A stretch of DNA of 64,000 nucleotides, from NCBI RefSeq assembly GCF_000178955.2, contig NC_016631.1:6014001-6078000 (forward strand). The letters are read 5' to 3'. Every line of letters starts with the position of its first letter. Position 1 is the first letter of the stretch. Below are positions 8,522 through 16,946 of this stretch, one piece after another. The DNA comes from Granulicella mallensis MP5ACTX8. GTDB taxonomy: Bacteria > Acidobacteriota > Terriglobia > Terriglobales > Acidobacteriaceae. The notes beneath the pieces are model-generated. The model was not told the origin of the DNA, did no database searches, and saw only the letters and a list, made by a program, of their open reading frames with translations. The translations under genes and the position numbers were made by a program.

Positions 8522-11500
8522 TTAGAACTGATACTTGAGCGCAAACTGGATCTGCCGAGGAACGTAGTTGGCCGAAGCACTTGTGATCTGGCCGAACGAA
8601 CTCGACTGGATACTGTAGTGATTGCCTGGTTGAGTGATGTTCCCATTCCCGTCGCTCGTCTGACCGCTGCCCGCATAGTTCGGTACAGTGAGGGTATTCG
8701 GTGTGACGCTCAGGGTATTGTTTGGATTGGCGAAGTTCGTTGTGTTCACGATGTTGAAGGCTTCTACACGGAACTCAAGGCTGGATGTTTTATAGACAGG
8801 GAAGGTCTTGAAGATCGAAAAGTCAACCTGACGGAAGTGCGGTCCGTACAGTGAGTTCCTGCCTTCAGATCCCAAGGTCCCCGAAGTTTGCGGTTGGAAT
8901 GCGCTCGTGTCAAAGAACTCGTTTAGATCGAACCCACTTTTATTGGCTTTGCCATTTTGGTTGGGACGCGAATTCCCTGTGGAACCGAAGGTTGTGCTAA
9001 CGACGCCGTTATTCTGCAGCACAGTAAAGGGGAGACCGCTTGACCAGCGCAGCAGGGTATTGGCCTGCCAGCCTTTGCCTGCCAGGCCTGCAAGGCCTTT
9101 CAGGTTCTTGCCAAACGGCAGTTCGTAATTCGCAGTGAAGTTCAGGCGGTTGCGGAGATCAAGATCGCTGTTGCCGTACTCGATCGTGCTGAGTTTGCCG
9201 GGAACAGCTCCATAACCATCGTTGACCTCATTGCTATACCCCAGAACATTGTCAAGACTGTGCGCCCAAGTATAGTTGGCTCCGATCGTCAGGCCCGCCG
9301 CAGCACGTCGGGTCAACGAGATCTGAAGGGCCTGATAGTTGGAAGCGCCTGTACTTGTGAACTGGGAGACCTGTGTTGCATTCGGCAAAGTAGCTTGATA
9401 GGGACGCAAAGAGTTAAAGGCGGCTGCAGTCGTTGTTCCCTGCTGGCGAGCCAGTGCCTCCAGCGCAGTGTTGGAGATCAGAGCAGGTACGTTCTGATCA
9501 TTGGTGATCTGCGCCAGATGCCGGCCAAGTTCGCCGACATACGTAATCTCCAGCACATTGACGCCAAAGCTGCGTTCCACGCCCAGGTTGAATTGTTCCA
9601 GATAAGACGTACGGAACCCGGCATTGAGAACACCATTGACACTTCCCGAGGGGTCCGTGGCGCTGGAGGCTGTGGGTGCGGGCAGGCCTTGCGCGAACCG
9701 AGTCGGCGCAACACCGGTTGCAGGGTTTACCGGGCAGCTACCGTTATTGCATTGATAGTCAGAGACGAAGGGCTGGGATTTTTCCGAGCCATTCGAGGTG
9801 TAGTTGCCCTGGAAGTAGGACATACCATAACCGCCGCGAAGTACCAGGTTCGGCCTTGGCGTGTAAGCGAAACCAAACCGGGGACCAAAGTTGCTGTAGG
9901 TCGGGTTCAGTCCAGCATACTTATTGACACCATTCTGACCGGCAACCAGCAGAACGCCCTTCACAGGATCGAAGTTGGTCAGCGCGTTATTGATTTCTGT
10001 AAAGGGAGTCAGCACCTCATAACGCAGACCAATATTAAGCGTCAGATTCGATGCGGCACGGAAGTCGTCCTGAATAAAGACGTCCGGCTCCCATTCCCGA
10101 TAGTGCGGCGTAACAAGGTCGTTGGAACGCTGCACATTGGCGAAGTTGCCTTGGAGCAGTGCTGCAAGTCCGGTGGCATCCTGGTTAAGAGCATTGAAGG
10201 TGTAGTCTCCGATGCCGTAGTTGTTTTGCAGATTCTCGGCCTGGCGCCGGATCAACGCGGCACCGACCTTGATGCTGTGTTTGCCGTGATTGATCGTGAG
10301 CGAGCCGTTCTCCTGGAAGGTATTGTCGATATCTTTGATGGGGATAAAGGCACCATCGCCGATGTCGCCGTAACCGGCTGTTGACGCCGGCGTGAGACCA
10401 GACGTGGTGGCATCGCCGAGATTAATTCCGGGCAAGCCCAGAGCGTCGTCTACATTGACACCATAGTTGAGGGGCAAGGATTGATTGTTGACGCGCGTGA
10501 ATCCAAAGCCGAGTTGGAGGAGCAGGTTCGGACTGATGGTGCGCACGAAATTAATCTGCGCATTTTGCGCCTTGTCGACTGCCTGGCCATAGTAGTTGAA
10601 GATCGCACCGCCTGGAGCGATGTTCAGTCCGGCTAAGCTGGTGATGGGGAAGAGACCTGGAAAGTTCGACGGAACATTGTTGTAGGTGTAGCGGCCGTAG
10701 ATCAGATCCTTTTGATCGATCTGCCAGTCCACACGTCCATCGTACGTATCCGAGTTGCGCGTTGTTACCGGAGAGGCCGTAAAGCCTTGCGTGTTTGGAT
10801 TGCTTGGATTGGCAGGAGTGTTCGCCAGCGGGTAGAGCAGAGCGTAGTTCAACCCGACCGGATCGATCGGGCCACCGTCGGCAAGCAGTGAACTGATTGC
10901 CGCCATGTTCCCGCTATGGAGAGTTTCATATTGCGATGGAAGCAAGGTTTGGAATGTCTGCGGGTTCTGACCCAAAACCTGACGCAAGCCTTCGTAGTCG
11001 CCGAAGAAAAAGAGCTTGTTCTTCACGATGGGTCCGCCTAACGAACCACCGAACTGATTCTGGCGTAGCTCAGGTTTTGGAAGAGGTTGACCATTCGGCT
11101 GTGTCGCGCCGAACTCATACGGCGTTGCATTCAATGCGTCATTTTCGAAGAACTCATACACCGAACCGTGGAAGGCATTGGTGCCGGATTTGGTGACGAT
11201 ATTAATGACCGCACCACCGGTACGCCCTACCTCTGCCGAGTAGTTGTTCGTCTGGACGTTGATTTCTTTGATGGCCTCAATGGAAGGCCGAACGCCAATA
11301 CCGCCGATGATGCGTTCGTTGTTATCGAGACCGTCAACGAGTTCATCATTCAGAATCTCCGATTGGCCATTCGCTACTACCGCCGAGGTTTGGCGACGGT
11401 CATCCGGACGCGCGCCGCTCGTCAGTCCATTGCCTGGACCTTCATTCGCGCCGGGCGTGATCTGCACGAGGTTGATGTAGTTGCGTCCGCTGATGGGGAG

Positions 11501-11986
11501 ATCCTGCACAGACTGATCCGTGACCGTGTGCGAGATGCTGGAGGTGTCTGTCTGTAGTGCCGGAGTCTGTGCGTCCACTGTGATGGTGGTGGCTTCCGAT
11601 CCGACTGAAAGCTTCGCATCTTCGCGGGCGCGATCCCCAGCATTCAAGGCGATGGCGGGGATCATAAAGGTCTGAAAGCCCGTTTCCTTGATTTGTACCG
11701 AATAGCTGCCCGGGCCAAGCTGTGTAAAGGTGTAATCGCCCGAGTCACCTGACTGAGTGGTTCTTACTTCTTTTGTCCCTAAGTTAGTGAGTGTCACAGT
11801 AGCCTTAGGCACGCTTGCGCCGGTGGTGTCGGTCACTGTTCCAGTAATGTCGCCTGTGGTGCTCTGTGCTGATAGGAAGGATGTTGCGGTGATGGCGAAG
11901 CATGCGCTCAATAAAATAGCTTGTACTTTTGAACGAATGCTTAAATACTTGGCCCCTGAAAACAATTGCATGATACTGTGCTTCAT
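8522..11986 (-). CDS. TonB-dependent receptor, Oar-like, with N-terminal carboxypeptidase-regulatory-like domain
   Basis: A 1154-residue outer-membrane protein. It has a signal segment (about 20-41, ending SFLSAQ) and a beta-sandwich regulatory-like domain at about 45-125 (GDITGTVTDTTGASVPKATV … GSYSVQIKETGF). A plug domain follows (SVQDLPISGRNYINLVQITPG … VQTNNYSAEVGRTGGAVINIV), then a long beta-barrel ending in an aromatic residue (…QIQFALKYQF), as outer-membrane insertion requires. This class is greatly expanded in Acidobacteria and imports oligosaccharides or other large substrates using TonB energy. No adjacent enzyme in the same direction points to a substrate. It differs from the two receptors at 43.9-52.3 kb, which resemble each other more closely. 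Single gene with its own terminator. Confidence 0.9.
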   Translation of the reverse strand: MKHSIMQLFSGAKYLSIRSKVQAILLSACFAITATSFLSAQSTTGDITGTVTDTTGASVPKATVTLTNLGTKEVRTTQSGDSGDYTFTQLGPGSYSVQIKETGFQTFMIPAIALNAGDRAREDAKLSVGSEATTITVDAQTPALQTDTSSISHTVTDQSVQDLPISGRNYINLVQITPGANEGPGNGLTSGARPDDRRQTSAVVANGQSEILNDELVDGLDNNERIIGGIGVRPSIEAIKEINVQTNNYSAEVGRTGGAVINIVTKSGTNAFHGSVYEFFENDALNATPYEFGATQPNGQPLPKPELRQNQFGGSLGGPIVKNKLFFFGDYEGLRQVLGQNPQTFQTLLPSQYETLHSGNMAAISSLLADGGPIDPVGLNYALLYPLANTPANPSNPNTQGFTASPVTTRNSDTYDGRVDWQIDQKDLIYGRYTYNNVPSNFPGLFPITSLAGLNIAPGGAIFNYYGQAVDKAQNAQINFVRTISPNLLLQLGFGFTRVNNQSLPLNYGVNVDDALGLPGINLGDATTSGLTPASTAGYGDIGDGAFIPIKDIDNTFQENGSLTINHGKHSIKVGAALIRRQAENLQNNYGIGDYTFNALNQDATGLAALLQGNFANVQRSNDLVTPHYREWEPDVFIQDDFRAASNLTLNIGLRYEVLTPFTEINNALTNFDPVKGVLLVAGQNGVNKYAGLNPTYSNFGPRFGFAYTPRPNLVLRGGYGMSYFQGNYTSNGSEKSQPFVSDYQCNNGSCPVNPATGVAPTRFAQGLPAPTASSATDPSGSVNGVLNAGFRTSYLEQFNLGVERSFGVNVLEITYVGELGRHLAQITNDQNVPALISNTALEALARQQGTTTAAAFNSLRPYQATLPNATQVSQFTSTGASNYQALQISLTRRAAAGLTIGANYTWAHSLDNVLGYSNEVNDGYGAVPGKLSTIEYGNSDLDLRNRLNFTANYELPFGKNLKGLAGLAGKGWQANTLLRWSSGLPFTVLQNNGVVSTTFGSTGNSRPNQNGKANKSGFDLNEFFDTSAFQPQTSGTLGSEGRNSLYGPHFRQVDFSIFKTFPVYKTSSLEFRVEAFNIVNTTNFANPNNTLSVTPNTLTVPNYAGSGQTSDGNGNITQPGNHYSIQSSSFGQITSASANYVPRQIQFALKYQF

Positions 11987-12235
11987 TCATTTCCTCGTGC
12001 AGTGCGGATATAGCGCTCGAACAGCTCTGCTGCCTGCGGTGAGAAGCTTAAGCTGTTCGCTATACGACTGGCAAGACGCGCAGTACCCGATTCGGCAATG
12101 GTCTGCGGGGTCGATACGAGGTAGGATGCGGGGCGATGGACGCCACCCTTAGACGCAGTTCTTATCGCAAAGTATGACTGCTCGGCTTTAATTTTTATAT
12201 CGATTAACCTGCGTTAGAGGTATCCAACTGCGAAG

Positions 12236-12278
12236 CCTCTACTGCATCCTTTCCGAATCGGAAAGGATGCAGTAGAGG
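12236..12278. repeat. 43-bp near-perfect palindrome
   Basis: Arms 12236-12256 and 12258-12278 are exact reverse complements (21 bp each) around one central base. The centre reads TTCCGAATCGGAA. There is essentially no loop, so it would form a cruciform or a dyad binding site rather than an RNA terminator. The right arm is followed by a partial restatement, GATGCAGGA. Confidence 0.75.
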
Positions 12279-12507
12279 ATGCAGGACGCTTGGCCATCGC
12301 TCAAAAGGTTGAGCATGAAGAAGTTGCGTCTTATAGGAGTGTGCGTAAAAACTTATATGCCAGCGCTGCGTTAGTCTCGTTCAACCGTTTCAACGTGGGG
12401 TTCGTTAAGGGCACGGCTTCAGGGCCTGCCCTTAACCAAATAAATCTGGAGTGCGCCATCAAGGCCACCGCTTCAAAGTATGAAAAAAGTGAGAATTTAA
12501 ACGTTTG

Positions 12508-12727
12508 TTTTGAAGGGGGCGGGACTTCAGCCCCCGCCGTTAGAAGTCGCAAGAGGCCGTGACTTTAGTTACGGAGGGAATGCGCCTGGACAAGCTCAGA
12601 GGCTTCTAAAGGGCCAAAATATTCCAATGGACAGAGTCACTGCCCAATAGACATCGTCCCCTCCGCGGCTGAAGCCGCTTTTGTCTTACCCCTTACGGCG
12701 GGGCTGAAGCCCCGCCCCTTCAAAGCC
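12508..12727. repeat. Pair of inverted REP-like elements (GGCTGAAGCC type)
   Basis: The left element (12508-12539, GGGGGCGGGACTTCAGCCCC core) and the right element (12694-12727, GCGGGGCTGAAGCCCCGCCC core) are inverted copies of each other, and each is itself palindromic. A third short palindrome, GCGGCTGAAGCCGC, lies at about 12665. The layout resembles a bacterial interspersed mosaic element of paired REPs. Confidence 0.65.
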
Positions 12728-12802
12728 AAAGCACAACGAATTTTGAAATAAAGCTTGGTGCCACACTCGAACGCGCAGATACACAGCTATCCGCTCTTCG
12801 AG

Positions 12803-13237
12803 CTACGCGCACCCATGCAGGGGAATCACATCCACCAGGTCCAGCAGCGTCAGGATGCCGATAATGATCGCGATCCGCTTCGCGCGAACGAAGTCGGGAT
12901 CGTCCGTCTTGATCGAGCCGAACCTGATCCACCAGCGAATCGCCATCGCAGGGATCGCGACCCTGAGAAACAAAAGTCCTCCCACACCGGCCAACCCCAG
13001 GAAGGGAACGATCTGGAGAAAGAAGAACGGCACCAGCATCCAGGCCATGATCTTCAGGACGCTGGCATCGCTGCACGCCGCGCTGATCCTGCTGGTAGCG
13101 GCAGCAGACACCTCCGCAGCCGCAGGGTCGATGAGTGCAGAGCAATACGGACATTGCCGTACCGAGGTGTTGATGGTCTCCCTGCAGTTCGGGCACGGAA
13201 GTACATGAACTGCGGAGGAAAGATTCAGGCTTCCCAT
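12803..13237 (-). CDS. Zinc-ribbon membrane protein
   Basis: A 144-residue protein. The N-terminal zinc ribbon (CPNCRETINTSVRQCPYC, two CxxC pairs about ten residues apart, residues ~15-32) is followed by an Ala/Ser-rich linker and two or three hydrophobic segments (about 62-95 and 122-140). The ribbon would face the cytoplasm. Proteins of this layout are common and usually uncharacterised. Nearest neighbours are repeats on one side and the Fic module on the other, neither informative. Confidence 0.7.
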   Translation of the reverse strand: MGSLNLSSAVHVLPCPNCRETINTSVRQCPYCSALIDPAAAEVSAAATSRISAACSDASVLKIMAWMLVPFFFLQIVPFLGLAGVGGLLFLRVAIPAMAIRWWIRFGSIKTDDPDFVRAKRIAIIIGILTLLDLVDVIPLHGCA

Positions 13238-13448
13238 GCTGGTGTCCTTGTCGATGCGGGCTTAGGTTGGCACGGTGGCGGGATATTGCTCGTTAGAAGA
13301 ATACTGTGGCAAGTAACGATCTCGGGTGTGCCACACGTTCACCGCCGATGATGTTCGAGATTCACTCCTAAATGTCTTGGGCATCCATAGTATCTATAAG
13401 TGTTAGTGTTTAACAAGCACCTACAGATAGCGTGCTGCGGGGTATGCT

Positions 13449-13634
13449 ATGACATCAGAACTGGCAAGATTGATCGAAGCGGCAAAGAATCGTCCGTTTC
13501 CTGAAGAGGAACGGCAAGCGCAACGACGCAGCTTCGCTTATGGCAATGCAAAGATTGAAAACGATCGCGTAACGTGGGAAATGATCGTTGAAGCTGATGA
13601 GCAGATCATGGCACAGGGAGCCACTGCCAAGTAA
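13449..13634 (+). CDS. Fic-associated antitoxin (VbhA-like)
   Basis: A 61-residue protein ending one base before the fic start codon. In class I Fic modules a small antitoxin inserts an alpha-helix into the active site, and a conserved Glu displaces the ATP gamma-phosphate. Here the candidate segment is SFAYGNAKIENDRVTWEM (residues 28-45), with Glu37-Asn38 as the E(G/N) pair. The usual Ser/Thr four residues before Glu is replaced by Asn33, so the inhibitory motif is not canonical. The predicted three-helix size, position and tight spacing all support the antitoxin role. Confidence 0.75.
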   Translation: MTSELARLIEAAKNRPFPEEERQAQRRSFAYGNAKIENDRVTWEMIVEADEQIMAQGATAK

Positions 13635-14294
13635 ATGGCGGACGAGACGCGGCATAGTCGCGCGTTAGATGCGGAGATCATCACCGATTCCGATCAACTT
13701 GCACGCAAAGAAGCATTCAACACAATTGAGCAGTTTCGGGCCGTTGCGGACATGGTAGAAACCTTTCTGCAACCTGAGCGGACCTTCAAACTGCGTCCGT
13801 CGCATTTCCTTCATCTTCATCGTGCGGCTCTCAATGGGATATCTGCTTACGCTGGCAATTGGCGACCATCTGGAATCGAGATTGGAAAGAGCAAGCACAA
13901 GCCACCAGGAGCTTTTGAAGTTCCAGAACGTATCGAGGAACTGTGCGATTACGTCAACGATAAGTGGATAGAGAAGAGCCCAATCCATCTCGCTGCATAT
14001 GTAATGTGGCGCTTGAACTGGATTCATCCATTTACAGACGGGAATGGCCGGACATCTCGTGCAATTTCGTATTTAGTGCTTTGTGTCAGGCTAAAGGCGC
14101 TGCTTCCCGGTAAGCTTACTATTCCTGAGCAGATTGAGCAGGACAGGACGCCCTATTACAAGGCGCTTGAGGCTGCTGATAATGCGTGGGAGAGAGGCAA
14201 GATCGACTTGACGGCAATGAAGCAGTTGCTCGCTGCCATGCTCGCCAAACAGCTTCATGCGGTTTATGAAGAATCTGAGACGGGCGGCGAGTAA
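13635..14294 (+). CDS. Fic family protein adenylyltransferase (toxin)
   Basis: A 219-residue Fic-domain enzyme that transfers AMP from ATP to protein hydroxyls. The full active-site loop is present: HPFTDGNGRTSR, with catalytic His131 and the HxFx(D/E)GNGRxxR pattern intact. The beta-hairpin 'flap' region lies before it (GNWRPSGIEIGKSKHKPPGAF). No internal inhibitory helix of the class II/III kind is obvious, which fits a class I enzyme controlled by the separate protein encoded immediately upstream (TAAATG junction, no gap). The target is unknown; characterised bacterial relatives modify DNA gyrase/topoisomerase IV. Confidence 0.88.
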   Translation: MADETRHSRALDAEIITDSDQLARKEAFNTIEQFRAVADMVETFLQPERTFKLRPSHFLHLHRAALNGISAYAGNWRPSGIEIGKSKHKPPGAFEVPERIEELCDYVNDKWIEKSPIHLAAYVMWRLNWIHPFTDGNGRTSRAISYLVLCVRLKALLPGKLTIPEQIEQDRTPYYKALEAADNAWERGKIDLTAMKQLLAAMLAKQLHAVYEESETGGE

Positions 14295-14573
14295 ATTCTC
14301 TCAATAAGAGAAATCTACTGCACGATGAAGTAAGTCTTCAAAGACACTATGCGCAAACACAACAGCTGCAGCAAAAGTCAATCGGTCAGCATCTTCCAAT
14401 GCTTTTGGCTCGCAATGGGTTATACCCAGGCTCATGCATCTAGGGTTGAAGAGGTTGCCGAAGATTCGTGGCGCGCTCATGCGTATTACCCCAGCAGCTA
14501 AAGTCGCATCGCGCGGCTAGCCTTTACGGCACCCTATGGAAACCCGAGGCTTGAGCCATGGTAGATACCGCGG

Positions 14574-16922
14574 CTAGGCAAGCTGTGTGACCACCTCAAA
14601 CACTCGTTCGCCTCTGGGGACGATGACGACGGCGTCCTGATGAGGTCCACCGAATTGCGCTGGTTTGCCGTTGACCGTCGCGCTGACCAGCTTGCGACCG
14701 TCTCCGGCGCGGAAGGTGACGTGGAGCTCTTTGGGAAGGTCGCCCTTTGCCGGCAGGGTGATGCTGGCTGCCAACGTGTTGGAGCTGCGGGTTTCGAGGT
14801 GGTAGTCGACGCGTCCCCAGCGGGTCGGTGCGCCTGAGATGGCGATGGGCTTGCCTGTGGCTACCCACTCTCGCGGCAGGGCGCGGCCGAAGTGAAGACG
14901 GTCTTCATCGGAGTCCTCGAAGACCAGCATCCAGCGGATCAGGAGGGGAATCGTCTGCTGGGCGGGGATGCAGAAGAGTGCGCCGCCGCCGGTGATTCCG
15001 GAGACCTCGCCGGCGGTCCAACTGCCGCGTGAGTGGTCGTGGTAGCGGTGCGAGTAGAGGAAGAGGATGTACTCCTCGATGCGGTTGAGGTGGAGCAACG
15101 CTGCCGCGTAGCCGTAGGAGACGAATCCCAGGATGGCGCGGTCGTGGGGATTCGCACGGCCTACGTTGGCCACGACCCCGGCAGTGGTGGCACCGTAGGC
15201 ACGCATGCAATCGATGACGATGTTGGCCTGGGCGGCGGGAAGCACGTCAGGCTGGAGGAGTTCGGCGTAGCAGCGGTGCGTCCAGCCCTGTTCGCTGGGG
15301 TGCTCCTGTTCGATCGACTCGCGGAAGGTGAGCTTCACACCGGGCATGGGGCCGATGTAGGCGGGCTTCATGTCATGCCGGATGTTGGCCTCGATGCTCT
15401 TCGTCAGTGCTGCCTGAAGCTGCTCGCTGCGACGTGTCCAATCGGTGGCGAGAGCCTCGCCGCCGGGGAACTTCAGCTTGCGCCATGTGCCTGCGATGTC
15501 GCGCCAGCCGCGGACGGTGAAGGCGCTGTTCGAGAAGTAGGGCTTGTCCCAGATCGAGGGGTCCGGCATGAGGCAGGAGTCGGACTCGCACCATCCGTGA
15601 AGCAGACCGTAGCCCGGGTCGGTGGGGCTGAGTTTGAGTGACTCGTCCTGCAGTTCGGCGAGGAGCGTGGCAGTCGCTTCGATCTTTTCGCGGTGCTTGA
15701 TGAGAAGCGTCTTGTCGCCGGTGAGCTGGTAGTAGCGCGCGATGAGGAAGAGCGTGAGGCCGAACTGTGCGGTCTCGGCTCCGCGCATGTTGATCATGCC
15801 CTTGCTGTCGGTGAAGTCGGAGAAGTAGTTGTCGAAGATATCGTGCGCGAGATCGAAGCGGCCGCACTCGAGGTTGGCGTAGAGGGCCATCGTGAAGATG
15901 TCCTGAAAGCCGTCGTACTCCGGGCCGTAGTAGTCGCGATCGACCGCGCCGTACTTGGGATAGACGCCGCCGGGACGCACCATCTGCTCCTTGACGAAGG
16001 CGTAGCGGACCATGTCCGTCCAGCTCTTGTCGGGGAGGCTGAGGGGCACCAGGTCGTGGGTCTGGCGCTCCCAGTATTCGGCGAACTCGAGCAGGCCGAG
16101 ATAGAACTCTTCGGGCTTCGGGTCCTGGCGACGGCGCGTGTAGGCGGGATAGCTGTAGCCGAACTCCACCTTGGCGATCTTGCCGTTTTGAATGTGCGAC
16201 GTGCGGTGCCAGGTCTGCACGATGAAACGGTCCTTGGCGAGGACATCGCCGAAGACGACGATCTCGTAGTAGGAGCCGTTGTCGCCGGGGAGAACCTTGC
16301 GCACGGCCGGCATCCATCCGCCCACGAGCCCTTCGTGGCGCTGGTTGGAGCGCTCCTGCGTGAGCTCTTTGAAGTACTGGATGGGATGATAGGTGCGCGT
16401 GCTGCCGCTGGGATAGACGGGCATCGTGTCGCTGCACTCGCGCGTGCCGACGAAGGTGTTCCAGCTGGGACGGTAGTTCGGGTTGTTGCCCTCATGGTGA
16501 GCGGAGTTCATGGGTGGGGCGGCCTTGTGCACCTCTTCTTCCCTGGGGTCTCCGTGGGCAAGAAGCTTGTCCGCGAGGAGGTCCGCGCCGGCCATGCCGA
16601 TGTCCTTGATGTCGAGCCCGAGATGCTGTGGGCCGTCGTCGGCGAAGGTGGCCTCTGCGGTCTTGGGCAAAACACGGGCCGTACCTGCGGATGAGACGAA
16701 GGTGAGGACACCGTCGCGCACGCTGAGGTCTTCGTAGACCGTCCAGGTCTCGCCCTTACGGGTGAAGCTCGCGAGTTTGGTGTGGCCTTCTACAGAAGCA
16801 GCGGAGGCAGGAACAGAGCCTGTCCGCGAGGGGTGGAGTGCCTGTCCGGCACCCTGCGCGCTGAGCGTGTGGAGGACTGCCGTGCTGGCGGCCATGCTCT
16901 TGATGAAGTCGCGTCTATCCAT
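14574..16922 (-). CDS. Tat-exported putative six-hairpin glycosidase-like protein
   Basis: A 782-residue protein starting with a twin-arginine signal (MDRRDFIKSMAAS), so exported folded. The body has alternating long helices with Trp/Tyr/His/Asp-rich loops (GPEYDGFQDIFTMALYANLE, HRYHDHSRGSWTAGEVSG), the look of an (alpha/alpha)6 barrel. The C-terminal ~90 residues resemble a beta-sandwich (HVTFRAGDGRKLVSATVNGK). I do not recognise a specific CAZy family. Candidate acid residues in DRDYYGPEYDGF and GWCESDSC cannot be assigned by eye. It lies 24 bp after the DUF885 gene and is probably its operon partner. Confidence 0.65.
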   Translation of the reverse strand: MDRRDFIKSMAASTAVLHTLSAQGAGQALHPSRTGSVPASAASVEGHTKLASFTRKGETWTVYEDLSVRDGVLTFVSSAGTARVLPKTAEATFADDGPQHLGLDIKDIGMAGADLLADKLLAHGDPREEEVHKAAPPMNSAHHEGNNPNYRPSWNTFVGTRECSDTMPVYPSGSTRTYHPIQYFKELTQERSNQRHEGLVGGWMPAVRKVLPGDNGSYYEIVVFGDVLAKDRFIVQTWHRTSHIQNGKIAKVEFGYSYPAYTRRRQDPKPEEFYLGLLEFAEYWERQTHDLVPLSLPDKSWTDMVRYAFVKEQMVRPGGVYPKYGAVDRDYYGPEYDGFQDIFTMALYANLECGRFDLAHDIFDNYFSDFTDSKGMINMRGAETAQFGLTLFLIARYYQLTGDKTLLIKHREKIEATATLLAELQDESLKLSPTDPGYGLLHGWCESDSCLMPDPSIWDKPYFSNSAFTVRGWRDIAGTWRKLKFPGGEALATDWTRRSEQLQAALTKSIEANIRHDMKPAYIGPMPGVKLTFRESIEQEHPSEQGWTHRCYAELLQPDVLPAAQANIVIDCMRAYGATTAGVVANVGRANPHDRAILGFVSYGYAAALLHLNRIEEYILFLYSHRYHDHSRGSWTAGEVSGITGGGALFCIPAQQTIPLLIRWMLVFEDSDEDRLHFGRALPREWVATGKPIAISGAPTRWGRVDYHLETRSSNTLAASITLPAKGDLPKELHVTFRAGDGRKLVSATVNGKPAQFGGPHQDAVVIVPRGERVFEVVTQLA

Positions 16923-16946
16923 GGTTCGGAATCCTTTCGCCTTGCG

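Larger units (their letters stand above)
11987..12802. other. Repeat-bearing intergenic region
   Basis: Roughly 800 bp without a supportable gene. The open frames at 12290-12562 (plus) and 12331-12552 (minus) overlap a repeat and lack domain or codon support. The region holds a 43-bp palindrome and a pair of REP-like GGCTGAAGCC elements, listed separately. Confidence 0.5.

Noticed and set aside
9260-10384. 374-residue plus-strand open frame inside the first TonB receptor
   Set aside because: Lies wholly antisense to a well-supported receptor and shows no domain, start signal or plausible composition.
12290-12562. Short open frames on both strands (90 and 73 residues)
   Set aside because: They overlap the REP-like element, contradict each other, and have no ribosome site or codon bias.
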